The position numbers and the translations under genes are program-made. Of a stretch of 32,042 nt of DNA, positions 1 through 8,205 are shown piece by piece. Within the stretch, counting starts at the first letter, position 1. The number at the start of each line of letters is the position of its first letter. Origin of the DNA: Bacteroidales bacterium (GTDB lineage Bacteria; Bacteroidota; Bacteroidia; Bacteroidales; UBA3824); the NCBI GenBank assembly GCA_017417315.1, contig JAFPZK010000023.1:1-32042 (forward strand). The letters run 5' to 3'. The notes below the pieces were generated by a model, which was not told where the DNA came from, searched no databases, and saw only the letters and a program-made list of their open reading frames with translations.

Positions 1-336
1 ACCTATACACTTCACAAATAAGCACGTGACAGCCCACACGTATAGCGTGAACCACCACGCACCTAAATTGTCCAGTGTATTTCAAATTTTTCCAGAATTC
101 GATGTCTGAACAACTTGGTACGTCGCGATTGTTTTTTTCTAAATTTTTAGCAACATTGGTGTTTCTACACCGCGCCAAATGTAGGTAACATTCGCGAATG
201 TACCAAATTTTTCAGAAACTTTTTTCGGAAAATCTTTCACAAAGTAAAGACAGGTTTTTGTATCAAGGAAATTTTTCAGCGACTTTTTTCGGCAATTTCA
301 GTATTTCGTAAAAAATCATACTAAATACGGAAAAAT
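1..336. other. Gene-free stretch at the left edge
   Basis: No convincing coding frame is visible. The stretch lies downstream of the minus-strand ATPase gene that ends at 337. It contains a near-perfect palindrome at 184-204 with the core ACATTCGCGAATGT, a small GGTGT/ACACC hairpin near 159-172, and two imperfect copies of an element beginning AAATTTTTCAG and continuing ACTTTTTTCGG (205-233 and 269-297, 64 bp apart). I see no tRNA, no terminator with a clear T tract, and no mobile-element end. Confidence 0.5.
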
Positions 337-1689
337 TTACAACAATCCCGCCATATACAACGGCAGATAAACTACTTCATCTTCTACTTTCAAATCTGCG
401 GTGTGTAGTACGTAAAGCGTGCCGATATGTCGATTAAATTTTTTCTTGCATTTCAATAATGACGTAAGACTGTAACCAGATGCAGATTTTACTTCTATCG
501 GGCAAATATTATAATGTGAGGTGGCAGGGGTTTTACGTATCAAAAAATCTATTTCCATACGGTCTTCGGCGTTTTCCCGCGAATTATTGCTATAAAAATA
601 CAAGGGATGTCCATTTGATTTAAGAAGTTGAGCCACAACATTTTCTGTTAACATTCCTTTATTAAATTCAAGTTTTCCGCGCAAAATTTTTTCATAAATT
701 CCGCTTTGTTCCAAATCCGTTTCGCCGAATGACATCGAAACAAGCAATCCTGTATCCGCCATATAAAGTTTCACTTTGGCATCATCTTGATTTAGTGCAA
801 GTGCAACTGACGGTTCTGTCGCAGCATAACAAAAATTTACCACGCGACTTTCGTCCAACCAAAACATTGCATCTGCAAAATCCCTCGACCGCGAACCTTG
901 TTTTATTTTTGACGGACTAAAACGTTTTTCGTGTTGTTGAAGCATACCCGGAATACGGTCGAAAATTCGTGTTACATTAGGTGCTTGACGACCGGCATAT
1001 TTGCTTATATCATTGCGGTAAAGAGCCAATATAGAACGTTTAACGGCATCTACCGCCCTAAAATCTTTATTTTCTACATAACTCAGTACCGCCTGAGGCA
1101 TTCCGCCGACAAGCATATAAGCACGAAACACTTCCATCATCTTTCTGTGCAAAGCCTGTCCCAAAGGTTGCTGTTTTTGAAACTGCTGACACACAAAATC
1201 ATAAAGCATATTTTGACCGACAGCCCATGCAAATTCTTCCAAATCCATAGGGTACATATTCAAACGAATTTCCTCACTCGGAATTACTATGTCTTTGACA
1301 TTGTGATTGATACTTACGAGAGAACCTGTTTCAATATAGTCATAACGTCCGTCTTTAACGAGATATTTTATTGCCGCTCTTGCCTTCGGATACATTTGAA
1401 CTTCATCGAATACAATTACGGATTCCCTGTTGTATAGTTTTGTACCGCAAAAAATACTCAAATGCGAAAAGAAAGTATCTAAATCCGTTAGATACAATTC
1501 AAACAACTCTAAAATATTTGGTCGAACATTATTAAAGTCAATTAAAATATATGATTTGTACTCATTTTTTGCAAATTCTTCCACAATCCAACTTTTTCCG
1601 ATACGACGCGCCCCGTCCACAAGAACAGCCGTTTTACCGTTCCATTGTTTTTTCCATTGCAGTAACTTATTGTAAATCTTACGTTTCAT
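337..1689 (-). CDS. AAA+ ATPase with C-terminal DUF4143 / PD-(D/E)XK-like domain
   Basis: Predicted 450-residue cytoplasmic P-loop ATPase of the large ATP-binding/DUF4143 family, which is heavily duplicated in Bacteroidota; the cellular role is not established. Walker A is GARRIGKS (about residues 26-33) and Walker B is VIVFDE (91-96). The C-terminal domain carries a nuclease-like pattern, with Asp381 in EIDFL and Glu399/Lys401 in IEVK, so a PD-(D/E)XK fold is likely. An in-frame start lies 16 codons upstream, but it falls inside the repeat array; the ATG at 1689 gives the MKRKIYNKLL start that matches the paralogue at 27578-28906. The two proteins align along their whole length and both end in a motif like P-(L/V)-Y-(M/F)-AGLL. 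The gene has its own promoter and a leader made of three 34-bp repeats. Confidence 0.85.
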   Translation of the reverse strand: MKRKIYNKLLQWKKQWNGKTAVLVDGARRIGKSWIVEEFAKNEYKSYILIDFNNVRPNILELFELYLTDLDTFFSHLSIFCGTKLYNRESVIVFDEVQMYPKARAAIKYLVKDGRYDYIETGSLVSINHNVKDIVIPSEEIRLNMYPMDLEEFAWAVGQNMLYDFVCQQFQKQQPLGQALHRKMMEVFRAYMLVGGMPQAVLSYVENKDFRAVDAVKRSILALYRNDISKYAGRQAPNVTRIFDRIPGMLQQHEKRFSPSKIKQGSRSRDFADAMFWLDESRVVNFCYAATEPSVALALNQDDAKVKLYMADTGLLVSMSFGETDLEQSGIYEKILRGKLEFNKGMLTENVVAQLLKSNGHPLYFYSNNSRENAEDRMEIDFLIRKTPATSHYNICPIEVKSASGYSLTSLLKCKKKFNRHIGTLYVLHTADLKVEDEVVYLPLYMAGLL

Positions 1690-1692
1690 AAT

Positions 1693-1787
1693 TTTCGATA
1701 CACGTTTACAAGGGATTCGTTTTTTGTTTCGATACACGTTTGCAAGGTATTCCGAAACTGTTTCGATACACGTTTACAAGGCATTCG
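1693..1787 (-). repeat. Three 34-bp-period direct repeats in the ATPase leader
   Basis: Three nearly identical units of about 27 bp start at 1693, 1727 and 1761 on the plus strand, exactly 34 bp apart. The shared core is TTTCGATACACGTTT, followed by (A/G)CAAGG and ATTC. On the gene's strand they lie between the -7 box (1800-1793) and the ATG at 1689, with the last copy ending 3 nt before the start codon. They therefore make up nearly the whole predicted 5' leader. A period of 34 is not a multiple of three, which argues against a coding role and for a DNA- or RNA-level control element. Confidence 0.85.
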
Positions 1788-1792
1788 CCCCG

Positions 1793-1824
1793 CAAATGTA
1801 AAATTATTTTACCGTTGAAACAAA
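1793..1824 (-). promoter_or_regulatory. Bacteroidota promoter of the left ATPase gene
   Basis: On the minus strand, TTTG at 1824-1821 is followed after 20 nt by TACATTTG at 1800-1793. This matches the Bacteroidota -33/-7 pattern (TTTG, about 19-20 nt, TAnnTTTG). The repeats lie downstream of it. Confidence 0.65.
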
Positions 1825-1904
1825 TTTTTTTTCGTTTTTTTTAACATGCGACCTTTTAAGTTTTGAACAAAAAATTAATTACCTTTGCCCTAAAATTTTC
1901 TCCT

Positions 1905-2661
1905 ATGTCTGACACTTATTTCACATCTGCAATTAACGCCATCAACCGCACTTTTCTGTTTTTTAACGACAGAAAAGGCTTAGAAGATTTTACGGGTCTG
2001 AATTTTTCTAACAATAACACCACAGCGAAATTCTGATTTTGACGAAACTTTTGCCGAAATTCACTTCACGCAAAGGCAACGTCGAAAATATTGAAAATAA
2101 TTTTGAAAAGTTTTATTCCTTAATCGAAAATTATTGCAATGCGACGGGCAAAAAAGATTTCGGCTATCTGAAAATTCATCGCGAACAATTTCAACAAGCA
2201 GACCCGAAAGATTTGTCGCGAATAATGTTGATTTCGATTGCTGCTGACGTTTTGTTGTCGCTAAAAAATTTCAACAACCCCAAAAGCCGTTTTGCCGTAA
2301 GTAAAAATTTCAAAACTGAGGTTTATAATTTAGACGGAATTTATTGCAGCACCAATGGCGACAACATCAATGATTTTTGGATCTTCCCAAAATAGACAAT
2401 GCCGTTTTGATTACCAAGCCGAAATATTTATACACGAAATCGGGAAAACTTTCAGCGGTAACGGAAGATTCGTTGATTTTTGACCTTCCTGACGATGTAA
2501 AAGCAGCATTAAAAACCACTGAAACCACGCTAAAAATTCCCCGCACCGACGATTTAAAATGTTACGAAAACATCAACGACGATATTTGTTTTGTGCTTTT
2601 CGGCGACGGAAAAGTTTTTTTGGCGTTTTATGCGTTGAATAAGTTTATGGCGATTAATTAA
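1905..2661 (+). pseudogene. Frameshifted gene of unknown function
   Basis: The gene reads in three successive frames. The ATG at 1905 begins MSDTYFTSAINAINRTFLFF and stops near 2036. The frame entered around 2018 carries LTKLLPKFTSRKGNVENIE and runs to a stop at 2395. The third frame continues from about 2385 with PKIDNAVLITKPKYLY and ends at 2661. The last two pieces join smoothly at FWIF|PKIDNAV with a one-base change near a run of C and A, so they are most likely one protein of roughly 250 residues broken by two frameshifts. A -7-like box TACCTTTG lies at 1880-1887. I do not recognise the family. Sequencing error is the alternative to real decay. Confidence 0.6.
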
Positions 2662-2679
2662 AATCACGATATTTTTTCG

Positions 2680-2779
2680 GATAGCATAGCGGAATGTGTG
2701 TTTTTTTTGTAGATTCCGCTAAGTTATCACAGATAGCATAGCGGAATATATGGTTTTTCAAGCGATTCCGCTAAGTTAT
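2680..2779. repeat. Two tandem 52-bp hairpin repeats
   Basis: Two copies start at 2680 and 2732. Each begins with GATAGCATAGCGGAAT and ends with GATTCCGCTAAGTTAT, with a T-rich centre that differs between copies. Within each copy AGCGGAAT pairs with ATTCCGCT, giving an 8-bp stem, so every unit is a potential hairpin. They lie between the broken gene and the next ATPase gene. The same 52-bp period appears in an unrelated hairpin pair at 27171-27263. Confidence 0.85.
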
Positions 2780-2819
2780 TTTTTTTTACAAACTTTTTTC
2801 GTAATCCTCAAAAAAAACT

Positions 2820-2896
2820 TTCGGTTTATAAACCGAAAAAAAATCAAAAAACTTCGGTTTATAAACCGAAAAGTTGAAAAATCTTTATTATATTTG
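2820..2896 (+). promoter_or_regulatory. Double palindromic operator candidate and -7 box before the ATPase gene
   Basis: The perfect 18-bp palindrome TTCGGTTTATAAACCGAA occurs twice, at 2820-2837 and 2853-2870, 33 bp apart. A -7 box TATATTTG lies at 2889-2896, 18 nt before the ATG at 2915. The second palindrome sits where the -33 element should be, and no clear TTTG is present there. This is what a repressor or activator operator would look like; the binding protein is unknown and could be the ATPase or a trans factor. Confidence 0.7.
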
Positions 2897-2914
2897 CAGC
2901 AAAAATTTACGGTT

Positions 2915-4171
2915 ATGAACAAGGATTTAGCAAAAATCATTATCGCGGAAAACCAAAAGTTGATTTCAAGCGTTAAGTTCTATCAACGTGATTATCAATT
3001 CGATGAACATCTGAATTACGTTTTGGTGGGACTACGGCGTGCAGGAAAGTCGTATCTTTTGTATCAACAGATTCATGCACTCTTGACACAAGGACACGAC
3101 ATCTCCGAAATTCTATATTTCAATTTTGAAGATGACCGTTTAGTTAATGTCAATGTTGAAGATTTGGATTTGATAAAAACTTCATACGAGGAAATGTTTG
3201 ATACAAAGCCGTTTATATTTTTGGACGAGGTTCAGAATGTGGACGGTTGGGAAAAATTTGCCCGTCGTCTTGCTGACCAAAAGTACAGGGTTTTCATCAC
3301 GGGCAGCAACGCCAAAATGCTTTCATCGCAGATCGCCACCACACTCGGCGGACGTTATATGGTTCAAGATGTTTTCCCATATTCGTTCAAAGAATTTTTG
3401 CTGACAAGAAACATCAACCTCAACAAAAAAAACACCATCTATGATTATCGAAAGGAGATTTTGAAGTTTTTAGAAACTTATTTTACTTTTGGAGGATTGC
3501 CCGAATCTGTTGACATTCAAGATAAAAGGAATTGGCTTAGTAACCTTTTTAATAAGATTTTCTTCGGTGATTTGATAGCGCGTTACAACATCAGAAACAC
3601 CGAAGCATTAAAAACTCTTATTCGAAAGTTGGCAGAAAATGTTAAACAACCGTCGTCTTATTCGCGTCTTGCTAATATAGTTTCGTCCATCGGGAAAAAA
3701 ATCAATATAGAAACCGTAAGCGATTATCTAAATTACTTAAACGAATCATGGCTGATTCTCCCGATTGAAAATATAGTTGCTAAACTTGCCGACAAGGTTA
3801 CAAATAAGAAGTATTATTTTGTGGATAACGGAATCCTAAATCTGTTTTTGCTTGACTCAAAAACCTCGCTTTTGGAAAACATCGTTGCGATTAATCTTTC
3901 GCGGCGTTATCCCGGCGAAGTATTTTATTATATGTCAAACGTTGAAGTTGATTTTTACGTTCGTAGTGAAAACCTTGCAATACAAGTATCATATTCCATT
4001 GCTGATACAGAAACCCGTATGCGTGAAGTGTCAGCCCTTGCAGAATTTTCCAAACATCTAAATCCGTCGCGGCTTATTATCATCACCAAAGACGAAGAAG
4101 GCTCGTTACAAACAGATAACGGTTGTGAGGTTGATGTTATCCCACTATGGAAGTGGTTGTTGAAGTCATAA
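2915..4171 (+). CDS. AAA+ ATPase with DUF4143 domain (second subfamily)
   Basis: Predicted 418-residue cytoplasmic ATP-binding protein. Walker A is GLRRAGKS (residues 39-46) and Walker B is FIFLDE (100-105), followed by an ITGSNAKML stretch typical of this family's sensor region. The C-terminal DUF4143 region has EVDFYV, but the expected ExK triad is replaced by QVS in LAIQVSYS. If it descends from a PD-(D/E)XK nuclease, it is probably inactive. The open frame continues upstream through the palindromes to 2750. I chose the ATG at 2915 because it follows the -7 box and gives a family-like N terminus (MNKDLAKIIIAENQ). It differs clearly in sequence from the other two DUF4143 proteins of the window. 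A strong terminator follows at once. Confidence 0.85.
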   Translation: MNKDLAKIIIAENQKLISSVKFYQRDYQFDEHLNYVLVGLRRAGKSYLLYQQIHALLTQGHDISEILYFNFEDDRLVNVNVEDLDLIKTSYEEMFDTKPFIFLDEVQNVDGWEKFARRLADQKYRVFITGSNAKMLSSQIATTLGGRYMVQDVFPYSFKEFLLTRNINLNKKNTIYDYRKEILKFLETYFTFGGLPESVDIQDKRNWLSNLFNKIFFGDLIARYNIRNTEALKTLIRKLAENVKQPSSYSRLANIVSSIGKKINIETVSDYLNYLNESWLILPIENIVAKLADKVTNKKYYFVDNGILNLFLLDSKTSLLENIVAINLSRRYPGEVFYYMSNVEVDFYVRSENLAIQVSYSIADTETRMREVSALAEFSKHLNPSRLIIITKDEEGSLQTDNGCEVDVIPLWKWLLKS

Positions 4172-4172
4172 A

Positions 4173-4212
4173 AAAATGCGGCTCTGAAACCTTTTCAGAA
4201 CCGCATTTTTTA
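4173..4212. terminator. Bidirectional intrinsic terminator
   Basis: The arms are ATGCGG at 4176-4181 with TCTGAAA at 4183-4189, and TTCAGA at 4194-4199 with CCGCAT at 4201-4206. They are flanked by an A run on the left and a T run on the right. The hairpin separates the plus-strand ATPase from the convergent GH51 gene and can serve both. Confidence 0.85.
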
Positions 4213-4228
4213 TAATAAGATAAGTTTT

Positions 4229-6205
4229 TTACAACTGAATCGTCCACATCGAAATTGAATAAGGCTCAATTTTTTCAGTCATCTTTGTCTTTATGCTGAC
4301 ATTTTCCTTGATAGGAATTATCGGCTGTTTTTCGTAATTGTTTTCGTCGTTCGGTTCGCCGGAAATTACTGTCTTTTCTGCTGTGAATTTGGTAATTTTG
4401 AATTTTGACAAATCAATATTTGCCTGTGCTGTTTGTGAACCTGCGTTACAGATTTTTACGAAAAGTTTCTTCGATTTTGAATCGTAAACTACTGATTGTC
4501 CGAGAAGATTGTCGTTTTTGCGGTTGAATGTTACGCAATCTCCGTAATAATAATCGCCCGATGATTGTCCGAACATCTGTTGAACGTAATAACTGCATGT
4601 CAAATAAGGTTTCTCGTTGTCGAAATAAATCAAATCTGGATTCCAGTTTGTTGCGTTTTTACGTGCGAAAAGCGGTGCGTAAGATGTCATTACAACAACA
4701 TCACCGTTCTTTTCAACGTGAAGCAAATAAAGTCCTTCTGCCAAAGCGTCAATAAGTTTTTTGTCTTTTGCAGCGTATTCGCCCAAATAAACTTTGGTTT
4801 TACGGTTTCTCGGATAATCATCATATTGACGTGATGTCAAGAAATAATCTCTCGGCTCGTAATAGTGTTCGTCAAGAATCGGAAGACCGAGTTTTTCTGC
4901 AAATTTCCATCCTTCGTCATAGTCTGGATTGCCTTTGTGTGAACCCGGACCTGCTGTGCCGACAATCACGATGTCAGGATATTTAGCTGTGATTTTGTCG
5001 TACATATATTTGAAACGTTCTTCAAATTCAGGAGTGATTTTTTCCTCGTTACCGATTCCTAAATATTTGAGGTTGAAAGGTTTCGGGTGTCCTGCATCGG
5101 CGCGAACTTTTCCCCATTTGGTGTTAACATCGCCGTTAGCCCATTCAATAAGGTCGAGAGCGTCTTGTGTCCATTTTTCCATGTCTGACATCGGGCAAGC
5201 GTCCTGAGCCTGTGTCGGCCACATATTCCAACCGCCGTTAGTACCCTGACAACTTACGCCGCAAGGCAAAATCGGAACGGGCTGCATTCCCAAGTCTTCA
5301 CAAAATTGGAAATATTCAAAATAACCGATTGACATCGACTGATGATAACCCCAAGTGTTTTTCAAAGGTTTACGCTGTTCTTTGGGACCGACGGTGTTTT
5401 TCCAGTGATAAGTATTCCAGAAACCGTCGCCGCCGCCGTGAACAACACAACCGCCCGGAAAACGCATGAATTTAGGATTCAAATCTGCCAATGCCTGAGC
5501 CAAATCTTGTCTCAAACCGTGTCCTTTGAAAGTTTCTTGCGGATAAAGCGAAACCATATCAACGTCAAATTCACCCGTTGTGAGCGATAAAATTTGCAGA
5601 ATTGCGTTTTTGCAATCTTCTTTAACTTCGATAGTCGCGGTATATTTTTTCCAATCGTTTCCACTAATTTTGAAAGTTGCCTCGCCGATTGCTTTCGGGT
5701 CTTGACCCCAAGGAGCGGGAACTGCTAAAACTACGCGGATTTCTTTTTCCTTGCCGTCGGTGTTACGGGCAAAAATTGAGAAATCGTATTTCGCACCTTT
5801 CTTAACTAAAAAGCCTTCAAAACCGTCGTTTTGAAGTCCTGCACCTTTCCAACCTTTGTAATCGTAATACTCTTTAACACGCTCAACATTGATGTGCATG
5901 TAATTCGGGTTGTTAGGGTGAATAGGGTTTTGCTGACGCGGTTCGATATAACCGAGCGAATGTCCGGGACGGATAAAACGCCAGAAAGAACCTGCTCCCC
6001 AGCCGTCTTTTTCAATAGGGCTGTATTCAAACGAGCCGTTTTGAACCATTTCGGCGCAAAGTCCGCCATCGGCTGAAGAACTGATGTCCTCAAAGAAAAT
6101 ACCGATAAGTTCGTTACTGATTTTTTTGCCGCCTGCGGGTGCCTGTGCCATAAGGCTCAATGCCGAGGCAGCCATAAGTGATAATGAAAATACTTTTTTA
6201 AGCAT
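4229..6205 (-). CDS. Secreted GH51 alpha-L-arabinofuranosidase
   Basis: 658 residues, exported (signal peptide about 1-22, cleavage after AQA). It probably removes terminal L-arabinofuranose from arabinan or arabinoxylan side chains in the periplasm. The region around 100-220 looks like a carbohydrate-binding beta-sandwich. The TIM barrel carries the GIGNE motif with the predicted acid/base Glu387, and YLGEY with the predicted nucleophile Glu476. RFPGGC (about 248-253) and CGVSCQGTNGGWNMWP are typical of the family. A C-terminal beta-domain ends at about 655. It stands alone: no SusC/SusD pair or other glycoside hydrolase is nearby, so it is not in a visible polysaccharide utilisation locus. 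A -7 box (TAGTTTTG, 6241-6234) indicates its own promoter. The exact substrate cannot be read from sequence. Confidence 0.93.
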   Translation of the reverse strand: MLKKVFSLSLMAASALSLMAQAPAGGKKISNELIGIFFEDISSSADGGLCAEMVQNGSFEYSPIEKDGWGAGSFWRFIRPGHSLGYIEPRQQNPIHPNNPNYMHINVERVKEYYDYKGWKGAGLQNDGFEGFLVKKGAKYDFSIFARNTDGKEKEIRVVLAVPAPWGQDPKAIGEATFKISGNDWKKYTATIEVKEDCKNAILQILSLTTGEFDVDMVSLYPQETFKGHGLRQDLAQALADLNPKFMRFPGGCVVHGGGDGFWNTYHWKNTVGPKEQRKPLKNTWGYHQSMSIGYFEYFQFCEDLGMQPVPILPCGVSCQGTNGGWNMWPTQAQDACPMSDMEKWTQDALDLIEWANGDVNTKWGKVRADAGHPKPFNLKYLGIGNEEKITPEFEERFKYMYDKITAKYPDIVIVGTAGPGSHKGNPDYDEGWKFAEKLGLPILDEHYYEPRDYFLTSRQYDDYPRNRKTKVYLGEYAAKDKKLIDALAEGLYLLHVEKNGDVVVMTSYAPLFARKNATNWNPDLIYFDNEKPYLTCSYYVQQMFGQSSGDYYYGDCVTFNRKNDNLLGQSVVYDSKSKKLFVKICNAGSQTAQANIDLSKFKITKFTAEKTVISGEPNDENNYEKQPIIPIKENVSIKTKMTEKIEPYSISMWTIQL

Positions 6206-6233
6206 AATATAAATTTTGAATTTTGTGTGTGTG

Positions 6234-6264
6234 CAAAACTACAATAAAAAATCGAAAAAAACAA
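6234..6264 (-). promoter_or_regulatory. Promoter of the GH51 gene
   Basis: The -7 box TAGTTTTG lies at 6241-6234, with TTG about 20 nt upstream (6264-6262). It starts transcription about 25-30 nt before the ATG at 6205. Confidence 0.55.
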
Positions 6265-6274
6265 CCCGTTAAAG

Positions 6275-6631
6275 TCATTTTTTCGGTTGAAGAATTTCGT
6301 TTGCCATTTTCTTTGTTCTCTCAAAATACTCGTCAGCCGCCGATTTTTTGATATGATTTTTCTCCTGAATTATTTTTTTACGGCTTTCAAGTTCTATTTC
6401 CGTGGTTTTGTCTTTTTCCTGTTCGTCGTTTTTCGGTGCCTCAACAACAGTCCCTGCGCCGTCCGTATGCACGGTAATAGTTTCCAAGGTATCGTCAAGA
6501 GAGTTCAAAATATCGCTCTTAAACTCTTTTTTTTCTTCTTTATAATCGTTTTTACGGTAAGCCCAAATCATTCCCGCTATAAAAGCGAAAATGATTATAA
6601 GCATTATACCGAAAAATGCAGATGTGTTCAT
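6275..6631 (-). CDS. Small membrane-anchored, charged hypothetical protein
   Basis: 118 residues. One N-terminal transmembrane helix (about residues 5-25, IMLIIIFAFIAGMIWAY) is followed by a highly charged Lys/Glu-rich cytoplasmic tail that is likely helical or coiled coil. No domain is recognised. It lies 15 nt downstream of the lysine-rich secreted protein gene on the same strand, so the two are probably cotranscribed. The stop is 69 nt upstream of the GH51 start, which has its own promoter, so GH51 need not be part of this unit. Confidence 0.7.
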   Translation of the reverse strand: MNTSAFFGIMLIIIFAFIAGMIWAYRKNDYKEEKKEFKSDILNSLDDTLETITVHTDGAGTVVEAPKNDEQEKDKTTEIELESRKKIIQEKNHIKKSAADEYFERTKKMANEILQPKK

Positions 6632-6646
6632 ATATTTTTCTTTGTT

Positions 6647-7678
6647 TTAAAAAATTCTTTGAAAAAATCCTTGTTTTGCAGTTTTATGTTTTTTCTTCAT
6701 TCGTTTGTTAGTTTCCTTATGATGTTTTTTCATCTCTTTGGCAACTTTCGGATCCTGCATGTTTAAAATGGCTTTTTTCGCTTTTTTCTCATGCTTGTAA
6801 TCGGCGATGTCTTGTTTGCGTTTTGCCCTCGCAGACTGCTTACTATTAGCATCAAACTGCTTTTGTTCCTTTTTGGTTAAGGTTTCGCCACGCTCCAATT
6901 TGTCGTGAATCTTTTTTAGTGCGTCTTTTTCTTCGGCTTCTTTTTTAGCCTTTTGAGCCTCTTTTTCGTGTCGTTTTTGATTCTTTTTATGGTCAACACC
7001 CTCTCCGCCTCCTTTTTTAAACTCTTTGGTTATCTTTTTTTGTTTTTTCTTTTCCGCCTTTTCTTCTTTGGTCATTTTTTGTTTTTTATCCTTTTTGGCT
7101 TTTTTACCCTTGACCTCGACCTCCTCTATCGGTACGTCAGAAGGCGATTCGTCTTCAAATTCCGCACTTTCGCCGACCTTGCCGAAATCTTCCAAATCGG
7201 TAACGTCATAATCAAACTCATCGTCTTCTTCTACTACTTTTTTCTTTCTTTCTTTTTTTGCCTCTTTTTTAAGACGTTTAGCCTCGGCTTTCTCCTTTTT
7301 AGCCAACTCTTTGTCCGCTCTTTTAGCAGAGTCCAAAACCTCTCTTTCAGCCATTTTTTGACCGTTTTCGATTGCAGCAACAGAATCCTTTGCCGCTTTC
7401 TCAAAATATTTTATAGAGTCTCTTTCTCTGTTTTTATCATATTTTTCTTTACGTTTTTGGTACTTTTTTTTCAGTTTTTCCCTTTGTTTCTTTGATTTCT
7501 GTTTAACGCTTTTTTCTATCAAAAAACCGTCCTTAGTAAACTGTTTACCCGAAGGTGCAAATTCTGCACCCCAGTCAACTTTCCCGTTAGTATTCTCATT
7601 CTGAGAGTAAACTTCTGACGAAAAAAAGCAACCGAAGAAAATCAACAGCGCAAATATTTTTAATAGTAATGATTTCAT
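6647..7678 (-). CDS. Secreted lysine-rich low-complexity protein
   Basis: 343 residues. A clear signal peptide (about 1-25, ending VYSQ) is followed by a mature region made mostly of Lys, Glu and Ala with many KKEKK- and KKQKK-type runs. An acidic insert lies at about 150-190 (EEDDEFDYDVTDLEDFG). This looks like an extended or coiled-coil periplasmic protein; no enzymatic motif is visible. The Phe-rich frames on the opposite strand mirror the Lys codons and are not genes. A -7 box (TATGTTTG, 7728-7721) lies in the short region shared with the divergent lipoprotein gene. The function is unknown. Confidence 0.75.
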   Translation of the reverse strand: MKSLLLKIFALLIFFGCFFSSEVYSQNENTNGKVDWGAEFAPSGKQFTKDGFLIEKSVKQKSKKQREKLKKKYQKRKEKYDKNRERDSIKYFEKAAKDSVAAIENGQKMAEREVLDSAKRADKELAKKEKAEAKRLKKEAKKERKKKVVEEDDEFDYDVTDLEDFGKVGESAEFEDESPSDVPIEEVEVKGKKAKKDKKQKMTKEEKAEKKKQKKITKEFKKGGGEGVDHKKNQKRHEKEAQKAKKEAEEKDALKKIHDKLERGETLTKKEQKQFDANSKQSARAKRKQDIADYKHEKKAKKAILNMQDPKVAKEMKKHHKETNKRMKKKHKTAKQGFFQRIF

Positions 7679-7696
7679 ATTTCAAGTTTAATTTGT

Positions 7697-7728
7697 TACC
7701 TTTGCAAAAAAATTGCCGTTGCAAACAT
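7697..7728. promoter_or_regulatory. Divergent promoter pair
   Basis: The 63-bp intergenic region holds a plus-strand -7 box TACCTTTG (7697-7704) for the lipoprotein gene and a minus-strand -7 box TATGTTTG (7728-7721) for the lysine-rich protein gene. Clear -33 boxes are not obvious for either. Confidence 0.55.
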
Positions 7729-7741
7729 ATTAAAAAAAACG

Positions 7742-8197
7742 ATGAAATTAAAAAAATTGTTTTGGTTTACCGCACCTTTTTTTGCGGGAATGTTATTTTC
7801 CTGCTCGGACACTCACAAAAATCCGCTTGCAGAAACATACGTCAACTTTGAGATAAACCTCAATTTTCCGCAATACAAAGACCTTAACGCCCCGGGCGGT
7901 TACGCCTATTTGAGCGGCGGATACGGAGGAATTTTCGTTTACAATTTCAACGGAGCAACGTTTTACGCTTACGACAGGGCTTGTCCCGACAACTTAAATG
8001 ATACGCCCCTGATTTTTGACGAAAAAGACAAATGTCTGCATCATAGCGACACCATAAACAACTGTAATTCAAGATACAGCGTCCTTTTTCACGGAGCGGT
8101 AAGTTATGGTACGGCAAAACTTTCGTTACAAGAATATTCAACGGTTTATTCTTCAAACAGCGGCACATTAAAAATCATTAACAACAATATCTATTAA
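7742..8197 (+). CDS. Lipoprotein with degenerate Rieske-like domain
   Basis: 151 residues. Signal peptide with lipobox LFSC gives an acylated Cys21, so the protein is predicted to be membrane anchored. The body resembles the small Rieske-fold lipoproteins of Bacteroidota. YDRACPDN is followed about 28 residues later by NCNSRYSVLFHGAVSYGTAKLSLQEY, which parallels the second cluster-binding loop, the glycine turn and the G-x-A-xx-L-xx-Y ending of Rieske proteins. The canonical C-x-H ... C-x-x-H ligands are not intact: the Cys are partly kept and the His pattern is not. Binding of a 2Fe-2S cluster is therefore doubtful. The gene is 8 nt upstream of the methyltransferase gene and probably cotranscribed with it. 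Family assignment is moderately sure; function is unknown. Confidence 0.6.
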   Translation: MKLKKLFWFTAPFFAGMLFSCSDTHKNPLAETYVNFEINLNFPQYKDLNAPGGYAYLSGGYGGIFVYNFNGATFYAYDRACPDNLNDTPLIFDEKDKCLHHSDTINNCNSRYSVLFHGAVSYGTAKLSLQEYSTVYSSNSGTLKIINNNIY

Positions 8198-8205
8198 AAA
8201 GTAAA

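Noticed and set aside
1693..1787. CRISPR array (three repeats of about 27 bp)
   Set aside because: The gaps between repeats are only about 7 bp, there are just three units and no cas genes; the units sit in an ATPase leader.
2750..2914. N-terminal extension of the ATPase at 2915-4171
   Set aside because: The extension would translate both palindromes and the -7 box; the ATG at 2915 fits the promoter and the family N terminus.
4229..6205. Polysaccharide utilisation locus
   Set aside because: Only one glycoside hydrolase is present; no SusC/SusD genes or regulator are adjacent.
6953..7495. Phe-rich plus-strand ORF
   Set aside because: It is the mirror of Lys codons of the secreted lysine-rich protein and has no start context.
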